Assembly: GCF_003967515.1 (NCBI RefSeq)
Contig: NZ_BIFQ01000002.1
Span: 1,426,001-1,490,000 of the forward strand
Source: Dictyobacter aurantiacus
GTDB lineage: Bacteria; Chloroflexota; Ktedonobacteria; Ktedonobacterales; Ktedonobacteraceae
Length of the DNA stretch: 64,000 bases
Direction: 5' to 3'
Below are positions 15,254-23,396 of this stretch, piece after piece (the stretch's first letter is position 1; each line of letters starts with the position of its first letter). The position numbers were made by a program, and so were the translations under genes. The notes beneath the pieces are model-generated. The model was not told where the DNA came from, did not search any database, and worked only from the letters and a program-made list of their open reading frames with translations.

Positions 15254-17404
15254 TCAGCGTTTTCTGCGACGTGGCTGTGAGGTAACCATATCGGGCGACG
15301 CCTGGACCTCTGGTGACCAGTGTTCCTTGATGAATCGGGTAACCGCGGGTATAAAGACCTCGGGGCTTTCCAGCCAGGGATAGTGTCCTACACCTGGTAT
15401 GGTCAGGAGGCGGCTGGCGGGCAGCGTTTGTGCCCATTCCGTGGAAGAGGATAGTGGTACGAGATCTTCCGAGCCATGAATGATCAGTGTTGGAACCCTG
15501 AGATTGGCCAGTTGCGCGCGCCAGTCCCAATCCCCGATTGAGCGGGCAAAGATGTCAAAGAAGGTTGAGATGGCATCTGGCCACTCATTGGAGGAGATCC
15601 AGGGATCGCTCTTCATGCTGGCGAGGGCGGCCGGGCGGCCCATCTGGCGCGGCAGGCGGGTCGCCTTAATATATTCACGGTTATAGGTACCGGGGTCTGT
15701 TTTGTCAACGCCTTGCCTGAGCATCTCCTCCAGCCGTTTGATCGCCCGGGGATCCAGGCGCTTATCTGGATCGAGCATGCGTGGATCCTCGTATGCGCCA
15801 CTGCGCAGAGCCATGGGGGCCACCACAATCAGGCTTTTGACATGTCTGGCATGCTGCAGACTGTATAAGGCTGTGGTGCTGGCCAGGTAGGACCAGCCGA
15901 GCAGGGCGCAGTGCTCTACATTGAAGTGCTGGCGTATCGCCTCCAGATCATTGATGTCCTGCTGCATCCCGATTTTGTCGGGCACGCTGATTGCGCTCGA
16001 TCTGCCACGCCCACGCTGATCGTAAAAGATCAGGGTATACTCCTGAGCCAGCGCTACCAGATCGGCGGCCAGCCAGCTGGCGGCTGGAATGATGAATGTC
16101 TGCGGTTTATCCCCGACTACTTTATAGTACAGGCGCACATCCTCATCGATTTGGAGGTATCCCTCGGGAGTACGCGTGGCGAGGGCCGGTAGTGGTACGG
16201 TGTCTATGCTGGCGATGTGTGGCGTTGGCTGCCGCTGTTCCCGATCTGAACCTTTCAGGAGGCCGGATTTGTGATTGGGTGCCGTGACCGGGCTGCCTGG
16301 GCTGGGAGGCTTTTTTTCTGATCGAGGTAGATTGCCTGGCCGCTTCCGCTTCTGAACATCGCTCGGCCTGTTCTTCCGATAGTAGTGCGTGGGTAGATCG
16401 CGGGCATGTAGTTTCTGCTTATTGATAACGCAGCCCACGACCTGGCAACCCGGCCGCTCTAGCTGCTGGCATACGCGTTGAATATCTCTCTTGCGTGATC
16501 TCGTGATATCAACCACCACCAGGACCGCGTCGACTTTCGCCGACAGAATGGCCGTGTCCGATAGGCCCAGCAGGGGTGGCGTATCAAAAATGATCACATC
16601 AAAATTGCTCTCGTCGAGCGCCTCCATAAAATGATCCATGGCCTTCGAATCCAGTAGCTCTGGCGGATCGGGTGGCAGTGGACCGCCAGGCATCACCAGC
16701 AGGTTGGGAATGTTGCCTGAGTGCAGATAGTCCTTGAGGATGCTATTTTTGCCCTTGCTCAACTCTTCTAACATGGCGGTCGGTGAGTCGGGGATGGGTT
16801 GCTGTGCCGAGCCACAATGCGTGATGGCGGAACTGAAGCCGCTCTGGTCGAGCGGCAGATGGAATTTCTGCGCCAGCGTTGGGCGACGCAGATCGGCATC
16901 GATCAGCAGCGTCTTTTTATTGGCCCGCGCCATAAAGATGGCCAGGTTGGCCGCGATGGTACTTTTCCCTTCCTGCGGGGTCGCGCTGACGATCATCACT
17001 GTGCGGATAGACTGATGCGCCTGAATGAGGCCAAGATTGATGCGCAAGAGGCGATAGGCCTCATTATTGGGACTCTGATCAAGTGGCCGCAGCAGTTCCT
17101 CTTGCTTGCGCCCTTTTCTGTTGCGAGCGGCGCGTTCCCACCAGATGGTGGTGAGTAGCGGCCAGTCGACCAGCCGCATCAGATCCTCTTCCTCGTATAT
17201 GCGAGGATCACGGAGCTCCAGAAAAAAGGTAAGCAGCAGTCCCGCCAGGAGTCCGCCACCCAGGCCCAGAGCCGTATTCACGCGCACATCGGGCAGAACC
17301 AGCCAATTACTGGCTACACATGCTCCCATTCCCATGATGAGAACGCACAGAGCGATCAATTTCCAGCGTCTACCCGCAGCATGCATATACTGCTGAATGG
17401 TCAT
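15254..17404 (-). CDS. Bacterial tyrosine kinase fused to alpha/beta hydrolase
   Basis: This 716-residue protein joins two families. Residues 1-65 hold two membrane spans of Wzz type. Residues 110-335 are a CpsD/Wzc-type tyrosine autokinase, with Walker A SATPQEGKST (140-149), Walker A' LLIDADLRRP, and Walker B IIFDTPP. A basic, Pro-rich linker (335-410, including HYYRKNRP) leads to an alpha/beta hydrolase (415-690) with the nucleophile elbow GWS (Ser505), Asp647 in GSEDLVP and His674 in GVGHYPW. The kinase part would control polysaccharide chain length and export. The hydrolase might release or trim acyl groups, but that is a guess. GGAAAGG precedes the ATG. A single uninterrupted frame supports a true fusion. 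Confidence 0.9.
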   Translation of the reverse strand: MTIQQYMHAAGRRWKLIALCVLIMGMGACVASNWLVLPDVRVNTALGLGGGLLAGLLLTFFLELRDPRIYEEEDLMRLVDWPLLTTIWWERAARNRKGRKQEELLRPLDQSPNNEAYRLLRINLGLIQAHQSIRTVMIVSATPQEGKSTIAANLAIFMARANKKTLLIDADLRRPTLAQKFHLPLDQSGFSSAITHCGSAQQPIPDSPTAMLEELSKGKNSILKDYLHSGNIPNLLVMPGGPLPPDPPELLDSKAMDHFMEALDESNFDVIIFDTPPLLGLSDTAILSAKVDAVLVVVDITRSRKRDIQRVCQQLERPGCQVVGCVINKQKLHARDLPTHYYRKNRPSDVQKRKRPGNLPRSEKKPPSPGSPVTAPNHKSGLLKGSDREQRQPTPHIASIDTVPLPALATRTPEGYLQIDEDVRLYYKVVGDKPQTFIIPAASWLAADLVALAQEYTLIFYDQRGRGRSSAISVPDKIGMQQDINDLEAIRQHFNVEHCALLGWSYLASTTALYSLQHARHVKSLIVVAPMALRSGAYEDPRMLDPDKRLDPRAIKRLEEMLRQGVDKTDPGTYNREYIKATRLPRQMGRPAALASMKSDPWISSNEWPDAISTFFDIFARSIGDWDWRAQLANLRVPTLIIHGSEDLVPLSSSTEWAQTLPASRLLTIPGVGHYPWLESPEVFIPAVTRFIKEHWSPEVQASPDMVTSQPRRRKR

Positions 17405-17426
17405 ATAACGCGCCTTTCCATATATC

Positions 17427-18689
17427 CTACATTTTTCGGATGTGTTCGGTGTGGGAATTGTGGGTGAACGGCAACGGCGTCTCGGTATGGCAGAGCTCGG
17501 TTCTCCCCGATAGCTCTACGTAGATCTGATTGAGCACAGCCGCCGCGCAGGCCCAGCTATAATGGTTGAGGACAAATTTGCGTCCCTGTTCCCCAATGGC
17601 CCGGGCCAGTAAAGGATAATTGAGCAATGTCAGCACCGCTTCAGCATACGATTGAGAACCTTCGGCTACGAGTAGTTGCTGACCATTGAGCGTTCCCAGT
17701 GACCGGCTACAGCGAGGTGTTGTCACAACCGGGATCTCCATTGCCAGAGCCTCAAGGATATTAGATTGGTGACCAGCAGGGACCAGGAGTGGATCCAGGG
17801 CGACCGCCGCCTGATCCAGGTATGGGCGCACATCTGGTACATATCCGGTCACCGTAATCCGCGCATCCTCTGCCAGTGACTTGACCTCTAGAGGAGGATG
17901 GGGCCCCACAATGGTCAAAGTCGTCTCTGGCTTCTGTTGCCAGATCAACGGCAGAATATGTGCGCAGAAGTGCAAAATCGCCTCGGCATTGGCGCATGTA
18001 TCCAGGTGGGAGCAGAAGACCAGCGTACTGGAATGCTCGGGCCGGGACCGTCTGGGCTTGAAATAGTTGGTATCCACGCCATTGCGAACTACCTTGATGT
18101 TGTGCAGCCGTCCCATCAGCAAGCCCAGACGGTCCCGTTCGGATGCATCGATGGATACAATCTGCTCAAACTGCCCCAAAGCGGACTGTTCAAAGTGGAG
18201 CATCCTCTGTAAAGCGTTACGGGCGAACCACCCTGGGAGCGGGCGATGCTGCGTATCCAATGTTTGCTGCAGCCGCCAGGATGCGCAATTGATAGCGTCA
18301 TACACAATAGGCACCTGCACCTCGTCGCGCAGACTATTAAGAGCCGGGACCAGTTCGGCGCCTTGCGCCTGAATAAGCTCGATCCGCTGGCGCTGGATAA
18401 CCTCTTTCAGGCATTGGATCAGCATAGGAGAACGGTAGGAAGCGATATGCAAAGGAACGCGACTCGCTAATGCCAGCAGGCGATTACGATATATCCGCCA
18501 CTGTGAATGTGGCACCAGATCAATAGAAACACAATAGGGTTCAATCTCTTTTAACAACGTCAACTCATCCTGATGCATGAGTAACGCTACCAGGGCTATG
18601 TCATGCTCTCGTGAGAGCTCTTTGAGCAAATGAAATGAGCGTGCCTGAATGCGCGAAGGCACCTGTGGAGTAATGAACAAGATGCGCAT
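17427..18689 (-). CDS. Glycosyltransferase, GT4-like
   Basis: This 420-residue GT-B glycosyltransferase probably adds a sugar to a surface polysaccharide. It begins MRILFITPQVPSRIQARSFH, typical of the acceptor domain. The C-terminal nucleotide-sugar half has VVRNGVDTNYFKP and HQSNILEALAMEIPVVTTP, where the usual ExxxxxxE motif is only partly kept (NILEALAME). I chose the second ATG because AAGGA then stands at proper distance; the first ATG directly abuts it. It lies 22 nt after the kinase-hydrolase gene in opposite reading order (upstream in the operon), so the two are likely co-transcribed with the Wzy-like gene. Confidence 0.88.
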   Translation of the reverse strand: MRILFITPQVPSRIQARSFHLLKELSREHDIALVALLMHQDELTLLKEIEPYCVSIDLVPHSQWRIYRNRLLALASRVPLHIASYRSPMLIQCLKEVIQRQRIELIQAQGAELVPALNSLRDEVQVPIVYDAINCASWRLQQTLDTQHRPLPGWFARNALQRMLHFEQSALGQFEQIVSIDASERDRLGLLMGRLHNIKVVRNGVDTNYFKPRRSRPEHSSTLVFCSHLDTCANAEAILHFCAHILPLIWQQKPETTLTIVGPHPPLEVKSLAEDARITVTGYVPDVRPYLDQAAVALDPLLVPAGHQSNILEALAMEIPVVTTPRCSRSLGTLNGQQLLVAEGSQSYAEAVLTLLNYPLLARAIGEQGRKFVLNHYSWACAAAVLNQIYVELSGRTELCHTETPLPFTHNSHTEHIRKM

Positions 18690-18803
18690 AATAATCATTC
18701 CTTAGCTACACCAGAAGATGGCTTATTTATTTTGTTTACTTATGATTATTGTACAGGGCAGCATAAAAGTTATGATTAGTTATTTATCAACCTTCTGATA
18801 GTG

Positions 18804-20270
18804 TTATGTGGATGGCTCTCGTTCTGTCTGTAGCTGTTTTTGGGGACCGGGTAAAGGTTTAGGGAGCGCAGGATGCGTACCCGCGATCTCCCACCTGGGC
18901 AAGGCCAGCACGATCCCCAGCAGCAGCCAGTGATACGAGGCGAAGATCTGGTCCGCTGTGCCGTGTATCTCGCCCAGCGAGGGGAGAAAAGTGTTCCCGC
19001 TAAAACTCAGGATGAGCAGGGTTGTATAGTAACCCAGATAGGATAGAGCGATGGCTTTGCCCGTGGCACTGACCGCTTTCATGAACCGCTGCAGACTGAT
19101 ATATCCGATCGCGATGATCATCCATAGCAGGCAGAGAACGCCCTGCAAGCCCATCTCGGCCAGCAGTTCTAAAAACTGATTATGCGCCCCTTCCCCGGCA
19201 TCCATACCATAGAGGCGAGCCGCAAACTGATAGTTGCCCGCGCCGACGCCTAGCCATGGATGGCGTTGCCAGATGTCCAATGCCTCCCACCACCTGGATT
19301 GATCATCAGCGGTATTGCTCTGATTAGGAACAATGATATGAAGGATGATTGGTAGTAGTAATGGCAGAAGAAGGGCCAGGATCAGGGGGATCACGCCGAT
19401 ATTCCTGTGGCGCAGGCCGAGCATGACCATGGCCGAGACGCAGAGCGTTATCCAGGCGGTGCGCTCAAGTGAGAGTGTGGTCGCCAGGATCAGTATCAGG
19501 GTCGTCAGCCACCAGCAACAGGCAGCTACTCGCCGCCGCGCATAGAGTGCCTGCCCTAACGCGATACACACAAAGAAGATAAGCTGTGTGCTGGATATAC
19601 CGGTCGCTCTGCTGAATATTGATGGTTGCCGTATGGTCAGCATCATGAGATGCGCATAATGTGCAAAGGGCGTGGTCCAGATGGCGATCAGCGCGTAGAG
19701 CAGGCCCGGTGCCGTACAGGCCATGACGACCCGCCGCACATCGTGTACCTGCTGGATAAACTGTGGCATCACGATCAATGCCAGCGGTAGTCCCAGGAGC
19801 AGCAGCATCTCGGCAATGTTGTGGAGCGTCCATGCGTTGTCCATCTGTTGAAATACGTCGGCTGTATGCAGCGTCGGATTAAGCCTGGCATAGATAATTG
19901 AGACCAATCCCTGCAAGATCAAGAGCATTGTGGGCAGCAAGATATGTGGTGGAAGGGAGGTCGGGCCGGCCCTGGTTCTGAGACCGCGCAGCAGGCCAAT
20001 CGCTACAACCACCATAAACAGTATATTGCCCACAAACAGACGGAAAGGAAGCCCGGCCGTCGTCAGTGGGAACCGAATGCTGGAAGCCGCGATCAATAGA
20101 TAGAGCGGAACCAGCCAGCGATGGAACTGTCCGTTCTTAGATATTCTCATTTTCTTATAGCTAGCATATTCTTCAGACATACATGCCGCCCCGAATACAT
20201 CTATACTCGTATGATAGCCAGTACGCCAAAATGAGCTGGCATCATCTCCTTTTTTCGAAACCTGAGCCAT
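18804..20270 (-). CDS. O-antigen ligase/polymerase-like membrane protein
   Basis: This 488-residue protein has about ten predicted membrane spans and the O-antigen ligase/Wzy_C region near the C-terminus (WLGVGAGNYQFAARLYGMDA, GAHNQFLELLAEMGL, with the conserved H in AHNQ). Such proteins join lipid-linked oligosaccharides at the outer membrane face. It heads the group with the glycosyltransferase and the kinase-hydrolase, a usual layout for exopolysaccharide synthesis. GGAGG lies close to the ATG at 20270; a start further in (MSEEYAS or MRISKN) is possible, since the first 40 residues are hydrophilic and unusual. It ends in a Pro/Gln-rich tail. Confidence 0.85.
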   Translation of the reverse strand: MAQVSKKGDDASSFWRTGYHTSIDVFGAACMSEEYASYKKMRISKNGQFHRWLVPLYLLIAASSIRFPLTTAGLPFRLFVGNILFMVVVAIGLLRGLRTRAGPTSLPPHILLPTMLLILQGLVSIIYARLNPTLHTADVFQQMDNAWTLHNIAEMLLLLGLPLALIVMPQFIQQVHDVRRVVMACTAPGLLYALIAIWTTPFAHYAHLMMLTIRQPSIFSRATGISSTQLIFFVCIALGQALYARRRVAACCWWLTTLILILATTLSLERTAWITLCVSAMVMLGLRHRNIGVIPLILALLLPLLLPIILHIIVPNQSNTADDQSRWWEALDIWQRHPWLGVGAGNYQFAARLYGMDAGEGAHNQFLELLAEMGLQGVLCLLWMIIAIGYISLQRFMKAVSATGKAIALSYLGYYTTLLILSFSGNTFLPSLGEIHGTADQIFASYHWLLLGIVLALPRWEIAGTHPALPKPLPGPQKQLQTEREPST

Positions 20271-20428
20271 GGCCTCCGCGTATTAAGGAGGTAGCGGCTG
20301 CGGCGGCTAATAAAACTTGAAATTCAGTACCACCCTACTGGTGGTAGATCTCATTTTCTTTTATAATGAAGCGAGAAAAATTTATTATGCTAAATCATCT
20401 CATTTGAATGAATGGATGTTCAATATAT

Positions 20429-20650
20429 GTCAGGGACCCCACGCATGAACGCGGGGGCTTGTAAAAGCAAGCCCACACCTGACCAGTCTCAGTTTTGAAA
20501 CAGAAACTCCGTTACGGAAGAAATGAGGTACGGCAGAGTGCGCGGCCAGCTCTGCCCTCTACGGTCGCTCATTAAACAGGCGTACAGGGTTAAACCAGTG
20601 TGGGTGACGATAAACCTTCTTGTAACATTGACGCGGCCAACCTTACCCTA
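20429..20650 (+). ncRNA. Putative omega RNA of the IscB locus
   Basis: The region directly upstream of iscB is rich in stems. GTCAGG (20429) pairs with CCTGAC (20478-20483) and encloses CCCCACG/CGCGGGG and GGCTTG/CAAGCC hairpins. Further on GGCAGAG/CTCTGCC forms another stem. IscB proteins use an RNA coded at this place, with the guide at the 5' end, so the guide would be the 15-20 or so nt before 20429. Both ends are estimates. Confidence 0.7.
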
Positions 20651-20667
20651 GCAATAGGAGGCTCATT

Positions 20668-21978
20668 GTGAGCAACGTTTTTGTCATAGATCGTTCTGGT
20701 ATACCATTGGACCCGGTGCATCCGGGGTATGCACGCCTCTTGCTCAAACAAGGCAAGGCGGCTGTTTATAGGAGATACCCATTTACCTTGATCTTAAAAA
20801 AGGAGATAGAACAGCCACACGTGAAGCCATTGAGGATCAAGCTTGATCCTGGCAGTAAAACAACGGGCATCGCTCTTGTCGATGATGCATCAGGTGAAGT
20901 TGCTTTTGCAGCCGAACTTTCTCATCGTGGGCATGCCATCAAAGATGCTCTTACTTCAAGGCGTGCTCTGCGCCGAAACCGAAGGCAGCGAAGGACACGC
21001 TACCGAAAAGCACGGTGGGCCAATCGAAAACGCAAACAGGGCTGGCTTCCGCCATCCGTAGAAAGCCGGATTGCCAATATTCTGACCTGGGTTCGTCGCC
21101 TTTCTCGCGTTGCTCCCATTGAAGCGATGAGCCTGGAATTGGTTCGTTTTGATACACAGTTGATGGAGAATCCAGAAGTGAAAGGCGTGGAGTATCAACA
21201 AGGAACCTTAGCAGGATATGAGGTGAGAGAATATTTGCTCGAAAAGTGGAACCACCACTGTTCGTATTGTGGAAAAACAGATGTGCCTTTACACGTGGAG
21301 CATATTCGCCCTCGCGCTCATGGTGGCACTAACAGAGTCAGTAATCTCTGCCTGGCTTGTGAGAAGTGTAACACAGCAAAGGGAACAAAGGATATTGCGG
21401 CATTCCTCAAGAAGAAACCTGACGTGTTACAACGCATTCAAGCGCAGGCAAAAGCGCCGCTCAAAGATGCAGCAGCCGCCAATGCCTCCAGATGGGCGCT
21501 CTTTGATCGACTCAAAGCAACGGGGTTGCCGGTGGAAGTTGGCAGTGGGGGATTGACCAAATTCAATCGAACGAGCAGAGAGCTTCCGAAGACGCACTGG
21601 CTTGATGCCACATGCGTTGGCAAGAGTACGCCTGAGAAGCTCCTGGTACAACAGGTTGTGCCCTTGTTGATTACTGCTACTGGTCATGGGAACCGACAGA
21701 TGTGTCTCCCTGACACATATGGATTCCCGCGTACCTCTGCCAAGGGAGCAAAGAAGGTAAAAGGTTTTCAAACAGGGGATATGGTCAAAGCCATTGTGAC
21801 CAGGGGCAAAAAGAAAGGAACCTATGTCGGGCGTGTTGCGGTTCGCAGGACAGGATCATTCAATATAAAAACCAGGCGAGAAACCATTCAGGGAGTGAGT
21901 TATCACTACTGTCATATGCTTCATCAAAGCGATGGCTATAGTTACATACAAGGAGGCGTGCTTCCTCCCCATGCCTGA
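20668..21978 (+). CDS. iscB: IscB RNA-guided HNH/RuvC nuclease
   Basis: This 436-residue protein is an IscB, the ancestor-type relative of Cas9 carried by IS200/IS605-like elements. Parts in order: the N-terminal PLMP-like region (PLDP, 13-16), RuvC-I with LRIKLDPGSKTTGIAL (Asp60), an Arg-rich bridge helix (98-125), RuvC-II ELVRFD (Glu157), the HNH module with CSYCGKTD, EHIRPRAHGG and CEKCNTAKG (198-240), and RuvC-III THWLDATCVG (His310, Asp313). All catalytic residues appear intact. GTG is the start, with AGGAGG 6 nt before it. No tnpA transposase is near, so movement would need help in trans. It would cut DNA matched by its omega RNA guide. Confidence 0.95.
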   Translation: MSNVFVIDRSGIPLDPVHPGYARLLLKQGKAAVYRRYPFTLILKKEIEQPHVKPLRIKLDPGSKTTGIALVDDASGEVAFAAELSHRGHAIKDALTSRRALRRNRRQRRTRYRKARWANRKRKQGWLPPSVESRIANILTWVRRLSRVAPIEAMSLELVRFDTQLMENPEVKGVEYQQGTLAGYEVREYLLEKWNHHCSYCGKTDVPLHVEHIRPRAHGGTNRVSNLCLACEKCNTAKGTKDIAAFLKKKPDVLQRIQAQAKAPLKDAAAANASRWALFDRLKATGLPVEVGSGGLTKFNRTSRELPKTHWLDATCVGKSTPEKLLVQQVVPLLITATGHGNRQMCLPDTYGFPRTSAKGAKKVKGFQTGDMVKAIVTRGKKKGTYVGRVAVRRTGSFNIKTRRETIQGVSYHYCHMLHQSDGYSYIQGGVLPPHA

Positions 21979-22031
21979 AGTCCGGGGTTTCCGCACGATT
22001 GAAAGTAATGAGAGGCCGCGCTGCTTTGTAG

Positions 22032-22249
22032 TAAGGAGTATTTCATGCAGCCTTATCAGCGTCCTCCTGAAGGAGGAAAAGCCTCATTTCTCTATGGCCT
22101 CATCTTTGGTCTGGGTATGTTTCTGGTGGGTGTCATTTTTTAAGGAGTATTTCATGCAGCCTTATCAGCGTCCTCCTGAAGGAGGGAAAGTCTCATTTCT
22201 CTATGGCCTCATCTTTGGTCTGGGTATGTTTCTGGTGGGCGTCATTTTT
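22032..22249 (+). repeat. 109-bp tandem duplication
   Basis: Two copies of a 109-bp unit (22032-22140 and 22141-22249) lie head to tail. Each holds the ribosome site TAAGGAGTATTTC, the start codon and the first 32 codons of the following gene. The copies differ at only a few positions, so the event is recent. Confidence 0.92.
22045..22143 (+). pseudogene. Duplicated 5' end of the next gene, 32-codon frame
   Basis: The first copy of the 109-bp duplication encodes 32 residues (MQPYQRPPEGGKASFLYGLI and so on to VGVIF) and stops at TAA. Because 109 is not a multiple of three, it cannot read through in frame. Its stop codon is part of the ribosome site of the intact gene (TAAGGAG), so its translation could couple to the real start. 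It is a by-product of duplication, but may be translated as a one-span peptide. Confidence 0.75.
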
Positions 22250-23182
22250 TACTGCATCAACGCATTTTTACTATCTTCCAGCCCGATCCTCGCGCTCCTT
22301 ATTGGTGGTCTGGCAGGGTTGATTGACCTGGGTCTCTTCTTTCTGGTTGGTACGCTGGCAGCCCGCAAGACTGGTAGGGTGGGGACCGCCACGATTGCGG
22401 GTATCTGGACTGCTGTGTTTGATGGTGTACCCTATGCGATTTTTGCCACGATCATGTTCTTCACCGTTACGTTGCATCGCCTCTCTGTTTCTCAGTCGAC
22501 GAGTAGCAGCTTTTCGCCGGCAGCCACACGCTCAATTCAGACCGCGGGCGGTATTTTGGGTGTAGTAATATCCTTGCTGCTGACGATTGGTTTTGGCGCT
22601 GGCATGGGCGCATTGGGTGGTCTGCTGGGACGCAGCCTGGCCCGGAAATCTGGCAATCCCTACCTGGCGGGTCCGGTTCCCTATGGCCAGCCTCCCTATC
22701 CCGGTCAACCTTTCTATGGCCAGCCTCCCTATCCCGGCCAGCCGTTCTATGGGCAACCACATCCTGGTCAGCCTCCATATGGACAACCCTATCCTGGGCA
22801 ACCCTATCCAGCGCAGCCTCCCCAGAGTCCTTCATACCCCGGACAGCCTGCGTATGGTCAACCAAACCCTGGCCAGTCGAATCCTAATCAGCCTGAAGTC
22901 GGGTCATCACAGCCTGGACAATCAGCGTATGAATCATCGCAGTTGGAGCCAACGCAGCGGGCTGGTTCTTCTTATAGCTTCCCGCAGCCGGGACAACCTG
23001 CCTATAGACCATCAGTGCCAGAGCGACCCGCAGAAGCGCAAAGAGAGCAATCACCTGCTGAGGATAAAACGGTTTATGCTTCTGGTCCCCAGGCGGGGGC
23101 GAGGCCATCCGCCGCGAATAACTATCCCAACGCGGATTCTGATAAGCCGTCGGATGAGCAACTTCCCTACCGCCCAAATTAA
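22154..23182 (+). CDS. Four-span membrane protein with PGQPxYGQP repeats
   Basis: This 342-residue protein has four predicted membrane spans in residues 1-165 and then a long Pro/Gln/Gly/Tyr-rich tail. The tail starts with repeats of the type PYPGQPFYGQP (about 180-235) and ends acidic (NADSDKPSDEQLPYRPN). The membrane part contains small-residue helices (GGLAGLIDLGLFFLVGTLAA). I do not know a function; such tails are common in surface or membrane-anchored proteins of Chloroflexota and Actinobacteria. AAGGAG precedes the ATG at 22154. A tandem duplication has copied the first 96 coding bases upstream, and the iscB element ends only about 50 nt before that. Confidence 0.8.
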   Translation: MQPYQRPPEGGKVSFLYGLIFGLGMFLVGVIFYCINAFLLSSSPILALLIGGLAGLIDLGLFFLVGTLAARKTGRVGTATIAGIWTAVFDGVPYAIFATIMFFTVTLHRLSVSQSTSSSFSPAATRSIQTAGGILGVVISLLLTIGFGAGMGALGGLLGRSLARKSGNPYLAGPVPYGQPPYPGQPFYGQPPYPGQPFYGQPHPGQPPYGQPYPGQPYPAQPPQSPSYPGQPAYGQPNPGQSNPNQPEVGSSQPGQSAYESSQLEPTQRAGSSYSFPQPGQPAYRPSVPERPAEAQREQSPAEDKTVYASGPQAGARPSAANNYPNADSDKPSDEQLPYRPN

Positions 23183-23215
23183 TATATGGTAATGTAAATT
23201 GTACTTGCTCGCATG

Positions 23216-23340
23216 CTTATTGCCTGCGGCCCGCACAAGCTATCGCACCTCCGGTGCTCAAAAGTCATTTCTGTGTTGGTGGAACAGGTGCGCATTCTCG
23301 CACCTGTTCCACCAACACAGAAATCAGGGTGTGGGGCGCT
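23216..23340 (+). repeat. Composite hairpin repeat, copy B
   Basis: The left flank is TTGCCTGCGGCCCGCA, then TCGCACCTCCGGTGCTCA. The central hairpin has perfect 25-bp arms (23268-23292 and 23299-23323) and a 6-nt loop. AAATCAGGGTGTGGGGCGC follows. The arm core GGAACAGGTGCG differs from other copies, yet both arms match each other exactly. Confidence 0.85.
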
Positions 23341-23362
23341 TGCGTTCCCCAGACTCAGGTGT

Positions 23363-23391
23363 TGGCTGCTCCCCAGCATGGGAAGCAGCCA
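23363..23391 (-). terminator. Hairpin after the HAD gene
   Basis: TGGCTGCTCCCCA and TGGGAAGCAGCCA form a 13-bp stem with one mismatch, 6 nt past the stop of the minus-strand HAD gene. No U-run follows, so this is a likely but weak terminator. Confidence 0.45.
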
Positions 23392-23396
23392 CATGG

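Larger units (their letters stand above)
20271..22015 (+). mobile_element. IS200/IS605-like iscB element without tnpA
   Basis: The unit holds the omega RNA region, iscB, and a right-end type sequence just past the stop (CCTCCCC, then CTGAAGTCCGGGGTTTCCGC, with a CCCC/GGGG hairpin), as seen at the ends of this family. The left end should lie near the 5' edge of the omega RNA, around 20400-20430. The outer limits given here are broad. A GTACCACC/GGTGGTA hairpin at about 20320-20343 belongs to the flank. Confidence 0.6.

Noticed and set aside
20668..21978. Possible TnpB or small Cas9 instead of IscB
   Set aside because: An HNH module between RuvC-II and RuvC-III excludes TnpB. The short length, PLDP start and lack of a recognition lobe exclude Cas9.
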